Shown: piece after piece, positions 8,350-16,001 of the stretch
How positions within the stretch are numbered: the stretch's first letter is position 1
How the letters are laid out: each line of letters starts with the position of its first letter
Origin: Mangrovihabitans endophyticus
GTDB taxonomy: Bacteria > Actinomycetota > Actinomycetes > Mycobacteriales > Micromonosporaceae
Assembly: GCF_014646155.1 (NCBI RefSeq)
Contig: NZ_BMMX01000009.1
Coordinates: forward strand, 120,363 to 184,362
Direction: 5' to 3'
Length of the DNA: 64,000 nucleotides
Made by a program: the position numbers and the translations under genes
The notes under the pieces: model-generated
What the model was told of the DNA's origin: nothing
Seen by the model: the letters and a program-made list of their open reading frames with translations, nothing else
Database searches by the model: none

Positions 8350-9537
8350 TCACGCTGCGCTGGCGGCCCCGGCGTGCAAGCGCAGCAACGTGATCTCACT
8401 GGGCGCGAAGACCCGGAACGGCGGACCCCAGAATCCGGTGCCGCGGCTGGTGTAGAGCTGCGTGCGCGCGCCGTGCCGGCTCAGCCCGGCGAGCACCGGC
8501 TGGTCCAGCCGCACCAGGTAGTGGAACGGCCAGATCTGCCCGCCGTGGGTGTGCCCGGACAGTTGCAGGTCGACGCCGTGCGCCACCGCGCCGTCGACCT
8601 GCTGGGGCTGGTGCGCCAGCAGCAGCACCGGCAGCTCCGGGTCGGCGCCGCGCAGCGCGGCGACGTGGTCGGTGTGGTGGCCGGGCACGCCGGACCCGGC
8701 CGCGGTGCGGTCGTCCACACCGGCGACGACCAGCCGGGAACCGCCGCGTTCCACCACCACGTGCCGGTTGTGCAGGGCCTCCCAGCCCAGCGCCGCCATG
8801 TGCTCCACCCAGCGCTGGGCGCCGCTGAAATATTCGTGGTTGCCGGTGACGTAGACCTTGGCCAGCCGCGCCCGCACGTCGCGCAGCGGCGCGGCCTGCT
8901 CCCGGCGCTGCGCCACCTCGCCGTCGGCGATGTCGCCGGTGTGCGCGACCACGTCGGCGTCCAGCTCGTTCATCGCCTCGACCACGCCGGCCGACCACCG
9001 GGCCCGGTCCAGCGGCCCGTAGTGCGTGTCGGTGATCAGCACCACCCGCAGACCGTCCAGCCCGGCGCCGAGCCGGGGGAGCGTCACGTCGACGGTGCGC
9101 ACCCGCGGCACGCGCATGGCCGCCGCGTAACCGGTGACCAGCAGAACCGCCGAGACGGCCAGCACCGCGGCGGACACGATCCGCGCGCGGGCCGGATCGG
9201 CGACCCCGGCCAGGGCCAGCACCGCACGCAGCGCCAGGCTCAGCACCGACCAGGTGAACAGCACCCACACCACGCCCAGCAGGGTGTCGGCGACCCGGGC
9301 GGCGGGGTCGCTGCGCCGGCGCCCGTGCCCGGCGGCCATCAGCACCGGGAAACCCGCCAGCGCCGCGGCGAACACGACGGTGGCGGCCACCGCGACCGGA
9401 CCGGGCCAGTCGTTGCCGCCCCGCACCAGCGTCCACCAGGGCACCCCGAACAGCAGCACCAGAACGGCCGCCACGGTCAGCCCGGACATCCACGCCCGCA
9501 CCCGGACCCGCGGCCGCGCCGCCTCATCCACCGTCAC
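8350..9537 (-). CDS. Membrane-anchored calcineurin-like metallophosphoesterase
   Basis: A 395-residue protein with about four N-terminal transmembrane helices (18-36, 47-67, 82-108, 120-140) followed by a metallophosphoesterase domain (about 160-380). The dimetal motifs appear in order: ITDTHYG (DxH), HTGDIADG (GD), TGNHEYF (GNHE), LLAHQP (H) and SGHTHGG (GHTH). This resembles the YaeI/YkuE group acting on phosphoesters, sometimes lipid-linked, at the membrane. The GTG start at 9537 lacks a strong ribosome site but gives a sensible short cytoplasmic tail. It ends 94 bp upstream of the exporter start on the same strand, so a shared transcript is possible. Physiological substrate unknown. Confidence 0.9.
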   Translation of the reverse strand: MTVDEAARPRVRVRAWMSGLTVAAVLVLLFGVPWWTLVRGGNDWPGPVAVAATVVFAAALAGFPVLMAAGHGRRRSDPAARVADTLLGVVWVLFTWSVLSLALRAVLALAGVADPARARIVSAAVLAVSAVLLVTGYAAAMRVPRVRTVDVTLPRLGAGLDGLRVVLITDTHYGPLDRARWSAGVVEAMNELDADVVAHTGDIADGEVAQRREQAAPLRDVRARLAKVYVTGNHEYFSGAQRWVEHMAALGWEALHNRHVVVERGGSRLVVAGVDDRTAAGSGVPGHHTDHVAALRGADPELPVLLLAHQPQQVDGAVAHGVDLQLSGHTHGGQIWPFHYLVRLDQPVLAGLSRHGARTQLYTSRGTGFWGPPFRVFAPSEITLLRLHAGAASAA

Positions 9538-9570
9538 ACCGCAAGCTTGCCACCCCGCCCTCCCGTGCGG

Positions 9571-9631
9571 CCCAGGACGGGGCGGCTCAGGACGGGGGCG
9601 TCCCAGGACGGGCGGCTCAGGACGGGGGCGT
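9571..9631. repeat. Two tandem copies of a 30-31-bp unit
   Basis: The unit beginning CCCAGGACGGGGCGGCTCAG occurs twice, the second copy lacking one G. The second copy overlaps the last codons of the kinase gene at 9617, so its C-terminus (TLGTPPS) is repeat-derived. The array lies in the 79-bp gap before the metallophosphoesterase gene. Confidence 0.8.
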
Positions 9632-10276
9632 CCCGAGCGTACGGGTCAGCCCCGAGGGCACCACCAGGTCGGCGCGGTCGCGGGTGGCCAGGATGACCGC
9701 GGCGTTGCGTTCGTCGGTGCCGGTGGCCCACTCCACCGCGGACGACTCCGGCTTGCCGAACCGCACGTGCCGCTCGACCAGCCGGCGCCGGCGCTCCTCG
9801 GCGTCCAGCTCGACGTACCACGCCTCGTCGAGCAGCGACCGCACGGCCGCCCAGCGCGGATCGTCCACCAGCAGGTAGTTGCCCTCGGTGACGATCAGCC
9901 GGGCGGACCGGGGCACCGGGATCACCCCGGCGATCGGCTGTTCCAGGACGCGTTCGAAGCCCGGCGCGTACACCAGGTCGTCGGCGTCCTCGCGCAGCCG
10001 GCGCAGCAGCGCGGCGTACCCGAGCGCGTCGAACGTGTCCGGGGCGCCCTTGCGCGCGCGCAGCCCCAGCCGCTCCAGCTCGACGTCGGCCAGGTGAAAC
10101 CCGTCCATCGGCACGTGCGCCACCGGCACCCCGGTCGCGGACAGCGTGCCGACGAGTTGCTGCGCCAGGGTGGTCTTGCCGGCGGCCGGGGCGCCGGCGA
10201 TGCCGAGCACCGCCCGGCGGCCGTCACCGGCCAGCCGGGTGGCGCGCTCGACCAGGTCGGCGAAGGTGACACTCAT
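9617..10276 (-). CDS. P-loop nucleoside/sugar kinase-like protein (uridine kinase/PanK superfamily)
   Basis: A 219-residue P-loop kinase. Walker A GIAGAPAAGKTTLAQQL lies near residue 25-41; the substrate strand VPMDGFHLADVELERLG and the downstream APDTFDALGY and VYAPGFER segments are typical of the YggC/Yfh7-like branch of the uridine kinase-pantothenate kinase superfamily; VTEGNYLL is the Walker B-side strand, and WYVELDAEERRRRLVERH the lid. The phosphoryl acceptor cannot be named. ATG at 10276 is six bases after a CACAAT hexamer on the - strand, suggesting leaderless transcription; no Shine-Dalgarno site is seen. It lies 47 bp downstream of the unknown Cys-containing gene, also on the - strand. 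Confidence 0.85.
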   Translation of the reverse strand: MSVTFADLVERATRLAGDGRRAVLGIAGAPAAGKTTLAQQLVGTLSATGVPVAHVPMDGFHLADVELERLGLRARKGAPDTFDALGYAALLRRLREDADDLVYAPGFERVLEQPIAGVIPVPRSARLIVTEGNYLLVDDPRWAAVRSLLDEAWYVELDAEERRRRLVERHVRFGKPESSAVEWATGTDERNAAVILATRDRADLVVPSGLTRTLGTPPS

Positions 10277-10323
10277 CCGATCATTGTGCCGTGCGGCGCG
10301 ACCGGCGTGCGTGAACCCGGTGG

Positions 10324-10989
10324 TCAGAGCCACAACCGGCGGGCGGCGACCCCGGCCGGGGACAGCGGCCGGGCACCGGCCCGGGCCAGATCGCCGCGCA
10401 CCCGCCGGGGCAGTTGCGCGCCGAGCGCCCGCAGCGCCGGGAACAGGTCCAGCACCTCCCGGTGGCTGAGCGCGCCGGCCCCGATGATCACGCCGTTCAC
10501 CGCCATCGGGTTGCGCGCCAGCTCCCGGCACAACGCCGCCCGCCACGACGGGTCGGCCACCCCGAGGGCGAACTCCCCGGCGATCCGGTTGCTCACCGTG
10601 ACCGCGGGCGTGTCGGCACCGCCGCGACCGGACCGGGCCAGCACCGGCGCCAGCCGCACGGCCACGCCGAGCTGGGCGGCCAGCTCCGGCAGCGTCAGCG
10701 CCTCCAGACCGAAGGCGCAGACGTCACACAGCCGCCGGTACGTACGCGCGTGCACCGTCACGGCGGGCCGCGGGCAGCCGCCCACCGGGCCGCACAACCC
10801 GTCCATGATGATCTCGGCGAGCCCGCCCGCCTCGTCGAAGCGTCCCACCCCGAACCAGGTGAGCGGGAAGGCCCGGTAGCGGGCCAGCGCGGCGTACTCA
10901 CTGGCGTATCCGTCGCGGTCCACGACGATGCGTGGCGCGCTGGCCGGTGCCTCCGGGTGCTGCGCTTCCAGCCGGACGAGTCGGAACAT
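10324..10989 (-). CDS. Conserved-looking protein of unknown function with a Cys cluster
   Basis: A 221-residue soluble protein that I do not recognise. Its middle has a Cys-rich stretch, DGLCGPVGGCPRPAVTV followed by RRLCDVCAFGLE, giving CxxxxxC and CxxC pairs that could bind metal or a cofactor; one further Cys lies near AALCREL. No transmembrane segment or signal peptide. ATG at 10989 is preceded by AGGAG with a 7-nt gap, better than the in-frame GTG at 11037. It is divergent from the polysaccharide deacetylase operon across 382 bp and lies just upstream of the P-loop kinase on the same strand, so a functional link with the kinase is possible but unproven. Confidence 0.75.
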   Translation of the reverse strand: MFRLVRLEAQHPEAPASAPRIVVDRDGYASEYAALARYRAFPLTWFGVGRFDEAGGLAEIIMDGLCGPVGGCPRPAVTVHARTYRRLCDVCAFGLEALTLPELAAQLGVAVRLAPVLARSGRGGADTPAVTVSNRIAGEFALGVADPSWRAALCRELARNPMAVNGVIIGAGALSHREVLDLFPALRALGAQLPRRVRGDLARAGARPLSPAGVAARRLWL

Positions 10990-11371
10990 CGGCACGCTCC
11001 TGAGCAAGTGCGAATCCGCCGCCGGGACGGCCGGCACCTCGCGCGCCGGCCGGGAGTCGGCGGAGCGGCGGTCGCCAGAGGGTACGGACCGGACGGGCCG
11101 CGCGGTTCACCGCGTCCGCGAACCGGCGGTGTCGCCTGTCCGATGCGCCCCGGGACGCATCGGTCGTTGGTATGAGCCTTCTCTCCGGGCCAGGCAGTCG
11201 CTACTGAGCTGGGCGAACTCGATCTAGGGTGGGACAAGATCGGCGGGCGCCGGGGCCGGAGCCGTCCCGGGCAGGAAACGGTGCGAACCCGTCAAGCGCG
11301 CCGGGCGACCGGCCGATAGGAACCATGCCGGACCGACAGGCGACCACGCCGGCGGAGGGAGGACGACCGCG
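10990..11371. other. Divergent intergenic region without a gene
   Basis: This 382-bp stretch separates the unknown Cys gene (left, - strand) from the exopolysaccharide trio (right, + strand). It must hold both promoters, but no clear -35/-10 pair was found; GATCTAGGGTGGGACAAGATC around 11221-11240 is a weak imperfect dyad. A strong GGAGGGAGGA ribosome site at 11354-11363 serves the deacetylase. Confidence 0.5.
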
Positions 11372-12196
11372 GTGACCGTCACGGCGCCACGCGGGTGGCA
11401 GACCCTGCCGGTGCTCATGTACCACTCGGTGTCCGCGGCCGGCGGGCCGCTGCGCGACCTCGCCGTGCCCGCCGCCCGGCTGGCCGAGCACCTGGCGGCG
11501 CTCACCGGCGCCGGGTACCGCCTGGTCGGCCTCGCCGCGGCGCTGGATCTGCTGGACGCCGGCAGCCCGCAGGCCGGGGCGGAACGGATGGTCGCGGTCA
11601 CCTTCGACGACGGCTACCGCAACTTCCTCACCGCGGGCGTCCCGGCGCTGGCCGAGGCGGGCGCCGGCGCCACCCTGTACGCGTCGGCCGGCCATCTGGG
11701 CGAGCACGCCGGCTGGCTGGGCCGCTGGGCGCCGGACTTCGGACGCCTGCTGACCTGGGAGGAGCTGGTCGAGGTCGGCGCGGCCGGGATCGAGGTGGCC
11801 AACCACGGCTGGCGGCACCACCCGCTGGACGTGCTGCCCCACGCGCAGCTACGGGCCGAGATCCGGCGCAGCCGCGACGAGCTGGAGCAGCGCCTGCAGA
11901 CACCGATGCGCGGATTCGCCTACCCGCACGGCTACCACGACCGGCACGTCCGGGACGCGGTGCGGCAGACCGGGCACGACCACGCCACCGAGGTGGGCCG
12001 CCGCCGGCACACCCCGGCGGACCGGCGGTTCGCGGTGCCCCGGCTGCAACCCACCCCGGACATGACCGGTGCCGACCTGGTCGCGTTGGTGGCCGGTGGC
12101 GGCCCGGCACTGGTGCCGCGCGTCAAGCGGCTCGCGCAGCCCGGCTGGCGCGTCGTCCGCCGGATCGCCCGCCGGGCGGGGAAGAACCTGACGTGA
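11372..12196 (+). CDS. Polysaccharide deacetylase (NodB/CE4 type)
   Basis: A 274-residue NodB-homology protein. Motif 1 is VTFDDGYRNF (catalytic Asp plus metal Asp), motif 2 NHGWRHHPLD supplies the HxxxH metal ligands, and motif 3 FAYPHGYHD is present. CE4 enzymes remove N- or O-acetyl groups from polysaccharide or peptidoglycan with a divalent metal. The N-terminus LPVLMYHSVS is typical of bacterial exopolysaccharide deacetylases. There is no obvious signal peptide; the basic C-terminal tail may contact membranes. GTG at 11372 follows GGAGGGAGGA by 8 nt. It is the first gene of a coupled trio: its stop overlaps the next start (GTGA). The trio probably modifies or trims the polymer made by the nearby glycosyltransferases. 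Confidence 0.92.
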   Translation: MTVTAPRGWQTLPVLMYHSVSAAGGPLRDLAVPAARLAEHLAALTGAGYRLVGLAAALDLLDAGSPQAGAERMVAVTFDDGYRNFLTAGVPALAEAGAGATLYASAGHLGEHAGWLGRWAPDFGRLLTWEELVEVGAAGIEVANHGWRHHPLDVLPHAQLRAEIRRSRDELEQRLQTPMRGFAYPHGYHDRHVRDAVRQTGHDHATEVGRRRHTPADRRFAVPRLQPTPDMTGADLVALVAGGGPALVPRVKRLAQPGWRVVRRIARRAGKNLT

Positions 12197-13251
12197 GCCC
12201 GTCGCACCGCGCCTCGGCACGCCTCAGCCGCCGCGGCATGCTCGGCCTGGCGGCGCTGGCCGGGCTGGCGGCCGCCGAGCTGGGCCTGGACCGGTTGCGC
12301 ACCGACGACCGGCCGGCCGAGGCGAGCACCGGCCCGGCGCCGCCGTCGGCGTCCGCCGGGTCCGCGCCGCCGCCGTCGCCCAGCAGCGCGCCGCTGCCGC
12401 GCGGGGACGGCGGCCCGGTGCCGTTCATCCCGGGCAAGGCCATGCTCGGCGCCTATCTCGACCTGGAAGGGTTGTCCGACGCGCAGAGCCAGGCGCTGCG
12501 CCGCAGGCAACTGGGCCGCCCGGAACGGATCGTGCACGTCTTCTACGACTGGACCGACGACCTGCCGCGCGCCGTCGACGCCCGCCCGTCCGGGGCGGTC
12601 CCGATGGTCTCCTGGCGGGGGACCGCGTACGACAAGATCCTCGACGGCCGCTACGACGCGATGATCGCGCGGGCGGCCCGGCGGCTGATCGCACAGCGCC
12701 GCCCGGTGATGCTGCGCTGGGGCTGGGAGATGAACGGCGGCTGGTACCCGTGGGGCGGCGCCAAGAACGGCGAGAACGCGGAGGGGTTCGTCCGCTCGTG
12801 GCGGCGCCTGCACCGGATCTTCGCCGACGAGGGCGCCGACAACGTGGCCTGGGTGTGGAGCCCCAACTGGAACGACAGCCCGGACGAGGAGTGGAACCGG
12901 ATGGCGCACTACTACCCCGGGGACGCGTACGTGGACTGGGTCGGCGTGTCCGGTTACAACCTGCACCACGAGACGCCCGCCAGGCTGTTCGACGACTTCT
13001 GTGCGGCGTACGGGCCGGACAAGCCGGTGATCATCACCGAGGTCGGCGCGGTGGACCGCGGCGGGCGCACCAAGGCGGACTGGATCACCCTGTTCGCGCA
13101 GTGGGTGCGGGCCACGCCGCAGGTCGGTGGCATCACCTGGTTCGACACCGACACTCACTACAGCTATCCGGAGAAGTGGCGCATCGACTCCGACGAGGCC
13201 TCGCTGGCCGCGTACCGGGCGATGGCCGACGATCCGAGGTTCGCCGGATGA
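12193..13251 (+). CDS. Exported GH26-type glycoside hydrolase
   Basis: A 352-residue protein with a twin-arginine-like signal (LSRRGMLGLAALAGLAAAELG, residues 11-31), a Pro/Ser linker to about residue 75 and a TIM-barrel hydrolase domain. GH26 marks: RWGWEMNGGWYPWGG with the acid/base Glu near 179, VAWVWSPNWND, YYPGDAYVDWVGVSGYN, and VIITEVGAVDRGG with the nucleophile Glu near 283. GH26 enzymes cut beta-mannans or related polymers. The GTG start at 12193 overlaps the deacetylase stop by 4 bp, and its own stop overlaps the acyltransferase start (ATGA), so all three are one translation unit. Pairing with a deacetylase suggests action on the cell's own exopolysaccharide rather than plant mannan. 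Confidence 0.9.
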   Translation: MSPSHRASARLSRRGMLGLAALAGLAAAELGLDRLRTDDRPAEASTGPAPPSASAGSAPPPSPSSAPLPRGDGGPVPFIPGKAMLGAYLDLEGLSDAQSQALRRRQLGRPERIVHVFYDWTDDLPRAVDARPSGAVPMVSWRGTAYDKILDGRYDAMIARAARRLIAQRRPVMLRWGWEMNGGWYPWGGAKNGENAEGFVRSWRRLHRIFADEGADNVAWVWSPNWNDSPDEEWNRMAHYYPGDAYVDWVGVSGYNLHHETPARLFDDFCAAYGPDKPVIITEVGAVDRGGRTKADWITLFAQWVRATPQVGGITWFDTDTHYSYPEKWRIDSDEASLAAYRAMADDPRFAG

Positions 13252-14519
13252 GGGCGGGCCGGATGTGGCCGGACCGGATGCGGGGCGCCCGGATCAGCGC
13301 CCGCGACCGGTTCTTCGCCGCGGTCGAGGTGACCCGGATCATCGGGCCGCTGCGCACGCCGGACGCCGACGCGGTGCGGGCGGCGCTCGCCGGGCTGCAC
13401 GCGGACCGGCCGGGCGCCCGGGTGGTCAGCCGTCTCGACCTGGCCGGCGGTCGATGGCGTCCGGTGCCCGCGGCCGACGCCCCGGCCTGGGTGCGGAACC
13501 TGGTGATCGACGCCGGCCCGGACGCGGACGCGGACACCACGCTGGCCCGCCTGAGAGCCGAGCCGCTGGGCCAGCGGCCGCTGCTGTTCGGGGTCGGCGG
13601 CGCGTACGCCGGGCTGCGCTTCAACCACGCGCTGGGCGACGGACGGTTCCCCGCCCCGCTGATGCTGGGAGTGCTGTCCGCGGCCGCCGCCGGTGAACCG
13701 GCCCGCTACCCGTACCCGTCGGCCACGCGGCTGCCGCTGCTGCGCGCGCTCGGGCATCACCTGGGCCGGCGTCCGGGCCGGCTGCGCGCCGCCGCGGGCC
13801 TGGACCGGCCCCCGTCCCCGCCGGCCACCGGGGACGAACTGCCCTGGCGCCCGGCGATCGCGCACCACTGGGCGCGCTCGCAGCCCGGCGCCGCGTCCCG
13901 GCTGCGCGCCTGGCGGGACCGGCACGCCCCGGCCGCCTCGATCGGCGCGGTGCTGTCCGCGGCGGTCACCGTCGCCTTCCGCGCCCACGTCGGGCCCGGC
14001 GACCGGCCCGGCGTGATGGTGCTGGTCGATTCGCGCCGGTACCTGCCCGACGGCGTGTCGGTGAACGGCAACTTCGTGTCCGGCCAGTACGTGGCCCCGC
14101 CCGACCCGTCGGACCCGTGTGCCGTGCACGAGGCGATGAGCGAGTCCCTCCGGTCCGGCCGGTCGCTGACCGCGCTGGCCCTGCACAACGCGCGCCTGGC
14201 GCTGACCGGGGCGCCGCGCCCGCCGGACACCGTGCCGCGCGAGCCGGGCCCGCATCTCACCCTCACCTATGTGGGCCGGGCCGACCGCTACGCGAACCTG
14301 CCCTGGCTGGCCGGGCACCCGCAACGGCGGCTGATCAACGTGGTGAGCACCGCCGGGCCGCAGGGCGTCACGGTGGCGGTGGAGGAGTTCGGCGACGTGC
14401 TGCACGCGACCACCACCTTCCACGAGAACGTCTTCGACCCGGCGGCGATGGCGGCGGCGACCGACGCCCTGGTGCACCACGCGCCGGACCTGCTGGCCCA
14501 CGTCAACCCCCAGTCGTGA
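13248..14519 (+). CDS. HxxxDG acyltransferase (BAHD/condensation-like, CoA-dependent superfamily)
   Basis: A 423-residue protein with the chloramphenicol-acetyltransferase-like fold signature: NHALGDGRF near residue 125 fits HxxxDG with the catalytic His, and MVLVDSRRYLPD and VNGNFVSGQ fit the second-lobe channel of BAHD/PapA/condensation-like acyltransferases. No carrier domain or adenylation domain accompanies it, so it is not a stand-alone NRPS line. It begins at ATG 13248, overlapping the GH26 stop (ATGA). As third gene of the deacetylase-GH26 unit it could acylate a polysaccharide or glycolipid. A plausible alternative is a glycolipid acyltransferase related to mycobacterial Pap proteins. 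Acyl donor unknown. Confidence 0.78.
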   Translation: MRAGRMWPDRMRGARISARDRFFAAVEVTRIIGPLRTPDADAVRAALAGLHADRPGARVVSRLDLAGGRWRPVPAADAPAWVRNLVIDAGPDADADTTLARLRAEPLGQRPLLFGVGGAYAGLRFNHALGDGRFPAPLMLGVLSAAAAGEPARYPYPSATRLPLLRALGHHLGRRPGRLRAAAGLDRPPSPPATGDELPWRPAIAHHWARSQPGAASRLRAWRDRHAPAASIGAVLSAAVTVAFRAHVGPGDRPGVMVLVDSRRYLPDGVSVNGNFVSGQYVAPPDPSDPCAVHEAMSESLRSGRSLTALALHNARLALTGAPRPPDTVPREPGPHLTLTYVGRADRYANLPWLAGHPQRRLINVVSTAGPQGVTVAVEEFGDVLHATTTFHENVFDPAAMAAATDALVHHAPDLLAHVNPQS

Positions 14520-14617
14520 CATCCGTCCGCCCCGCCCCGGGGTGCGCGACCCCCGCGCCGCGCCGCGCGTCGCCCGCCGCGTGCCGCGGGTCGCCCGCCG
14601 CGTGCCGCGGCGTGTCG

Positions 14618-14695
14618 CCGTCGATCTTGAACTTAGTGGTCCGACAAGCCGGCCATATCACGCCGAAAGGGGCACACAAAGGTCAAGATCGACGG
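14618..14695. repeat. 78-bp intergenic element, copy 1
   Basis: Bounded by a perfect 13-bp inverted repeat, CCGTCGATCTTGA at 14618-14630 and its complement at 14683-14695, with 52 bases between. The left part carries AACTTAGTGGTCCGACAAG. It is AT-richer than its surroundings. Related copies lie at 14713-14790, 63763-63840 and 63859-63936. Confidence 0.75.
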
Positions 14696-14712
14696 TCCTG
14701 GCCCGCCCCGCC

Positions 14713-14790
14713 GCGTCGATCATGAGGTCTGCGGTCCGACAAGTCGCATGAGACAGGACGAATCCGGCCCGCTATTGCCAAGATCGGCGC
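14713..14790. repeat. 78-bp intergenic element, copy 2
   Basis: Starts 95 bp after copy 1 with GCGTCGATCATGA, shares GCGGTCCGACAAG with it, and ends with CCAAGATCGGCGC. The CAAGATC end motif sits 66 bases from the start, as in copy 1. Confidence 0.7.
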
Positions 14791-14814
14791 TGCGGGGTGG
14801 GCGATGGACGGCGG

Positions 14815-14942
14815 GGCGGGTGCGGGCTACGGGCGGGGTGCGGGCTACGTGCGGCCTACGGGCGGGGTGCGGGCTACGTGCGGCCTACGGGCGGGGTGCG
14901 GGCTACGGGCGGGGTGCGGGCTGGGTGCGGGCTACGGGCGGA
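14815..14942. repeat. 17-bp GC minisatellite
   Basis: About seven imperfect copies of a unit like GGGCTACGGGCGGGGTGC, with variants ending CTACGTGCGGCC. It lies just before the 3' end of folD. No gene reads it convincingly. Confidence 0.7.
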
Positions 14943-14961
14943 GTGCGTGGGGGCGGTCGGG

Positions 14962-15834
14962 TCAGGCGGGGTTGGTGACGTCCGTGGCGCGTTCCGCCGC
15001 CGCCACTGCGTTGCGGAACAGCATCGCCACCGTCGTCGGGCCCACGCCGCCGACCCGCGGCGTGATCGCCCCGGCCACCTCGGCCACCGACTCGTCCACG
15101 TCCGGCAGCAGTCGGCGTCCCTCGTACCGCACCCCGGCCCCGATCACCGTCGCGCCCGGTTTGACGTGGTCCGGCCGGATGATGCCCGGTACGCCCGCCG
15201 CGGCCACCAGGATGTCGGCCCGCCGGGTGTAGCGGTCCCAGTCGGGCACGCCGGTGTGCACCACGGTCACCGCCGCGTTCGCCGTCGGCCGCTTCTGCGC
15301 CAGCATCATCGCCAGCGGCCGGCCGATCGTGGCGCCGCGGCCCAGGATGACCACCTCGTGCCCGGCCACCGGGATCTCGTAGTGGGCGAGCAGCGCCTCG
15401 ATGCCGGCCGGGGTGCAGGGCAGCGGACCGGGCAGGCCCACCGACAGCCGTCCCAGGTTCAGCGGATGCATGCCGTCCACGTCGGCGTCCGGGTCGACCG
15501 TCATCAGCGCCGCGTCGTAGTCCAGGTGACCCGGAACCGGGTACTGGATCAGCAGCCCGTGCACGGCCGGGTCGTCGTTGAAAGCGGCGATCGCCCGGTG
15601 CAGGTCCTGCTGTGTCGCGTCCGCGCCCAGGTGCGCGTGCGGCGACACGAAGCCCAGCTCGGCGGCCTGCTTCTGTTTGATCCGGATGTAGCCGGCGCTG
15701 GCGTCGTCGTCGCCGACCAGGATGGTGGCCAGCGCGGGCTCGACGCCGCGCTCGCGCAGCGCCGCGGCCCGCCGCGCCACGTCGGCCAGCACGGCCTCGG
15801 CCACCGGCTTGCCCGCCAGGACTCTCGCAGTCAT
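14962..15834 (-). CDS. folD: Bifunctional methylenetetrahydrofolate dehydrogenase/methenyltetrahydrofolate cyclohydrolase
   Basis: A 290-residue FolD, which oxidises 5,10-methylene-THF and hydrolyses methenyl-THF to 10-formyl-THF in the cytoplasm. Marks: ILVGDDDASAGYIRIKQKQ (catalytic Lys in YxxxK), VHGLLIQYPVPGHL, DVDGMHPLNLG, PCTPAGIEALL, and VILGRGATIGRPLAMML for NADP binding, ending ITPRVGGVGPTTVAML. ATG at 15834 is used because family proteins begin close to the VLAGKPVAEAV strand; upstream in-frame codons run through a riboswitch. The 5' region on the - strand carries a ZTP riboswitch (15855-15930), which raises expression when the purine intermediate ZTP signals shortage of 10-formyl-THF. 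That matches the enzyme's product. Confidence 0.96.
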   Translation of the reverse strand: MTARVLAGKPVAEAVLADVARRAAALRERGVEPALATILVGDDDASAGYIRIKQKQAAELGFVSPHAHLGADATQQDLHRAIAAFNDDPAVHGLLIQYPVPGHLDYDAALMTVDPDADVDGMHPLNLGRLSVGLPGPLPCTPAGIEALLAHYEIPVAGHEVVILGRGATIGRPLAMMLAQKRPTANAAVTVVHTGVPDWDRYTRRADILVAAAGVPGIIRPDHVKPGATVIGAGVRYEGRRLLPDVDESVAEVAGAITPRVGGVGPTTVAMLFRNAVAAAERATDVTNPA

Positions 15835-15854
15835 GTGCCACGCCCCTTCACGTG

Positions 15855-15930
15855 GGCACCCAGGCGGACGGCCCCCACGACCGCTCCCCGATGGTGCACG
15901 CCATCCTCGTCGCCGCCAGTCGCGTGAGGC
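15855..15930 (-). promoter_or_regulatory. ZTP riboswitch (pfl motif) upstream of folD
   Basis: On the - strand the region contains the conserved pfl-motif blocks in order: CGCGACTGGCG, then CACCATCGGGGAGCG, a variable linker, and CCGTCCGCCTGGGTG. The first two blocks form the P1-P2 pseudoknot partner and the CCGCCTGGG block the P3 ZTP-binding domain in described ZTP riboswitches. It ends about 20 bp before the folD start, close to the AAGGGGCG ribosome site, so control is likely at translation or by a late terminator. Position before folD is the commonest one known for this class. Confidence 0.85.
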
Positions 15931-16001
15931 CCGCCAGCTTACCGGCGGCACCGGGGCCGGGGTCAGGCGGCCGGGTCAGGAGACCGGGTCAGGAGACCGG
16001 G

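Larger units (their letters stand above)
14520..14961. other. Intergenic region made of repeats, no gene
   Basis: After the acyltransferase stop come two 21-bp GC-rich copies (about 14570-14611), two 78-bp GATCTTGA elements (14618-14790) and a 17-bp minisatellite (about 14815-14942). No coding potential beyond repeat-derived frames. folD ends at 14962 on the opposite strand, so this is a convergent spacer. Confidence 0.7.

Noticed and set aside
5061..8393. Long + strand open frame across the exporter gene
   Set aside because: It is an antisense shadow: very rich in Arg, His, Gly and Pro with no domain, while the - strand frame carries complete ABC motifs.
11201..11842. - strand frames antisense to the polysaccharide deacetylase
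   Set aside because: No motif; the + strand frame has TFDDGY and the HxxxH metal site.
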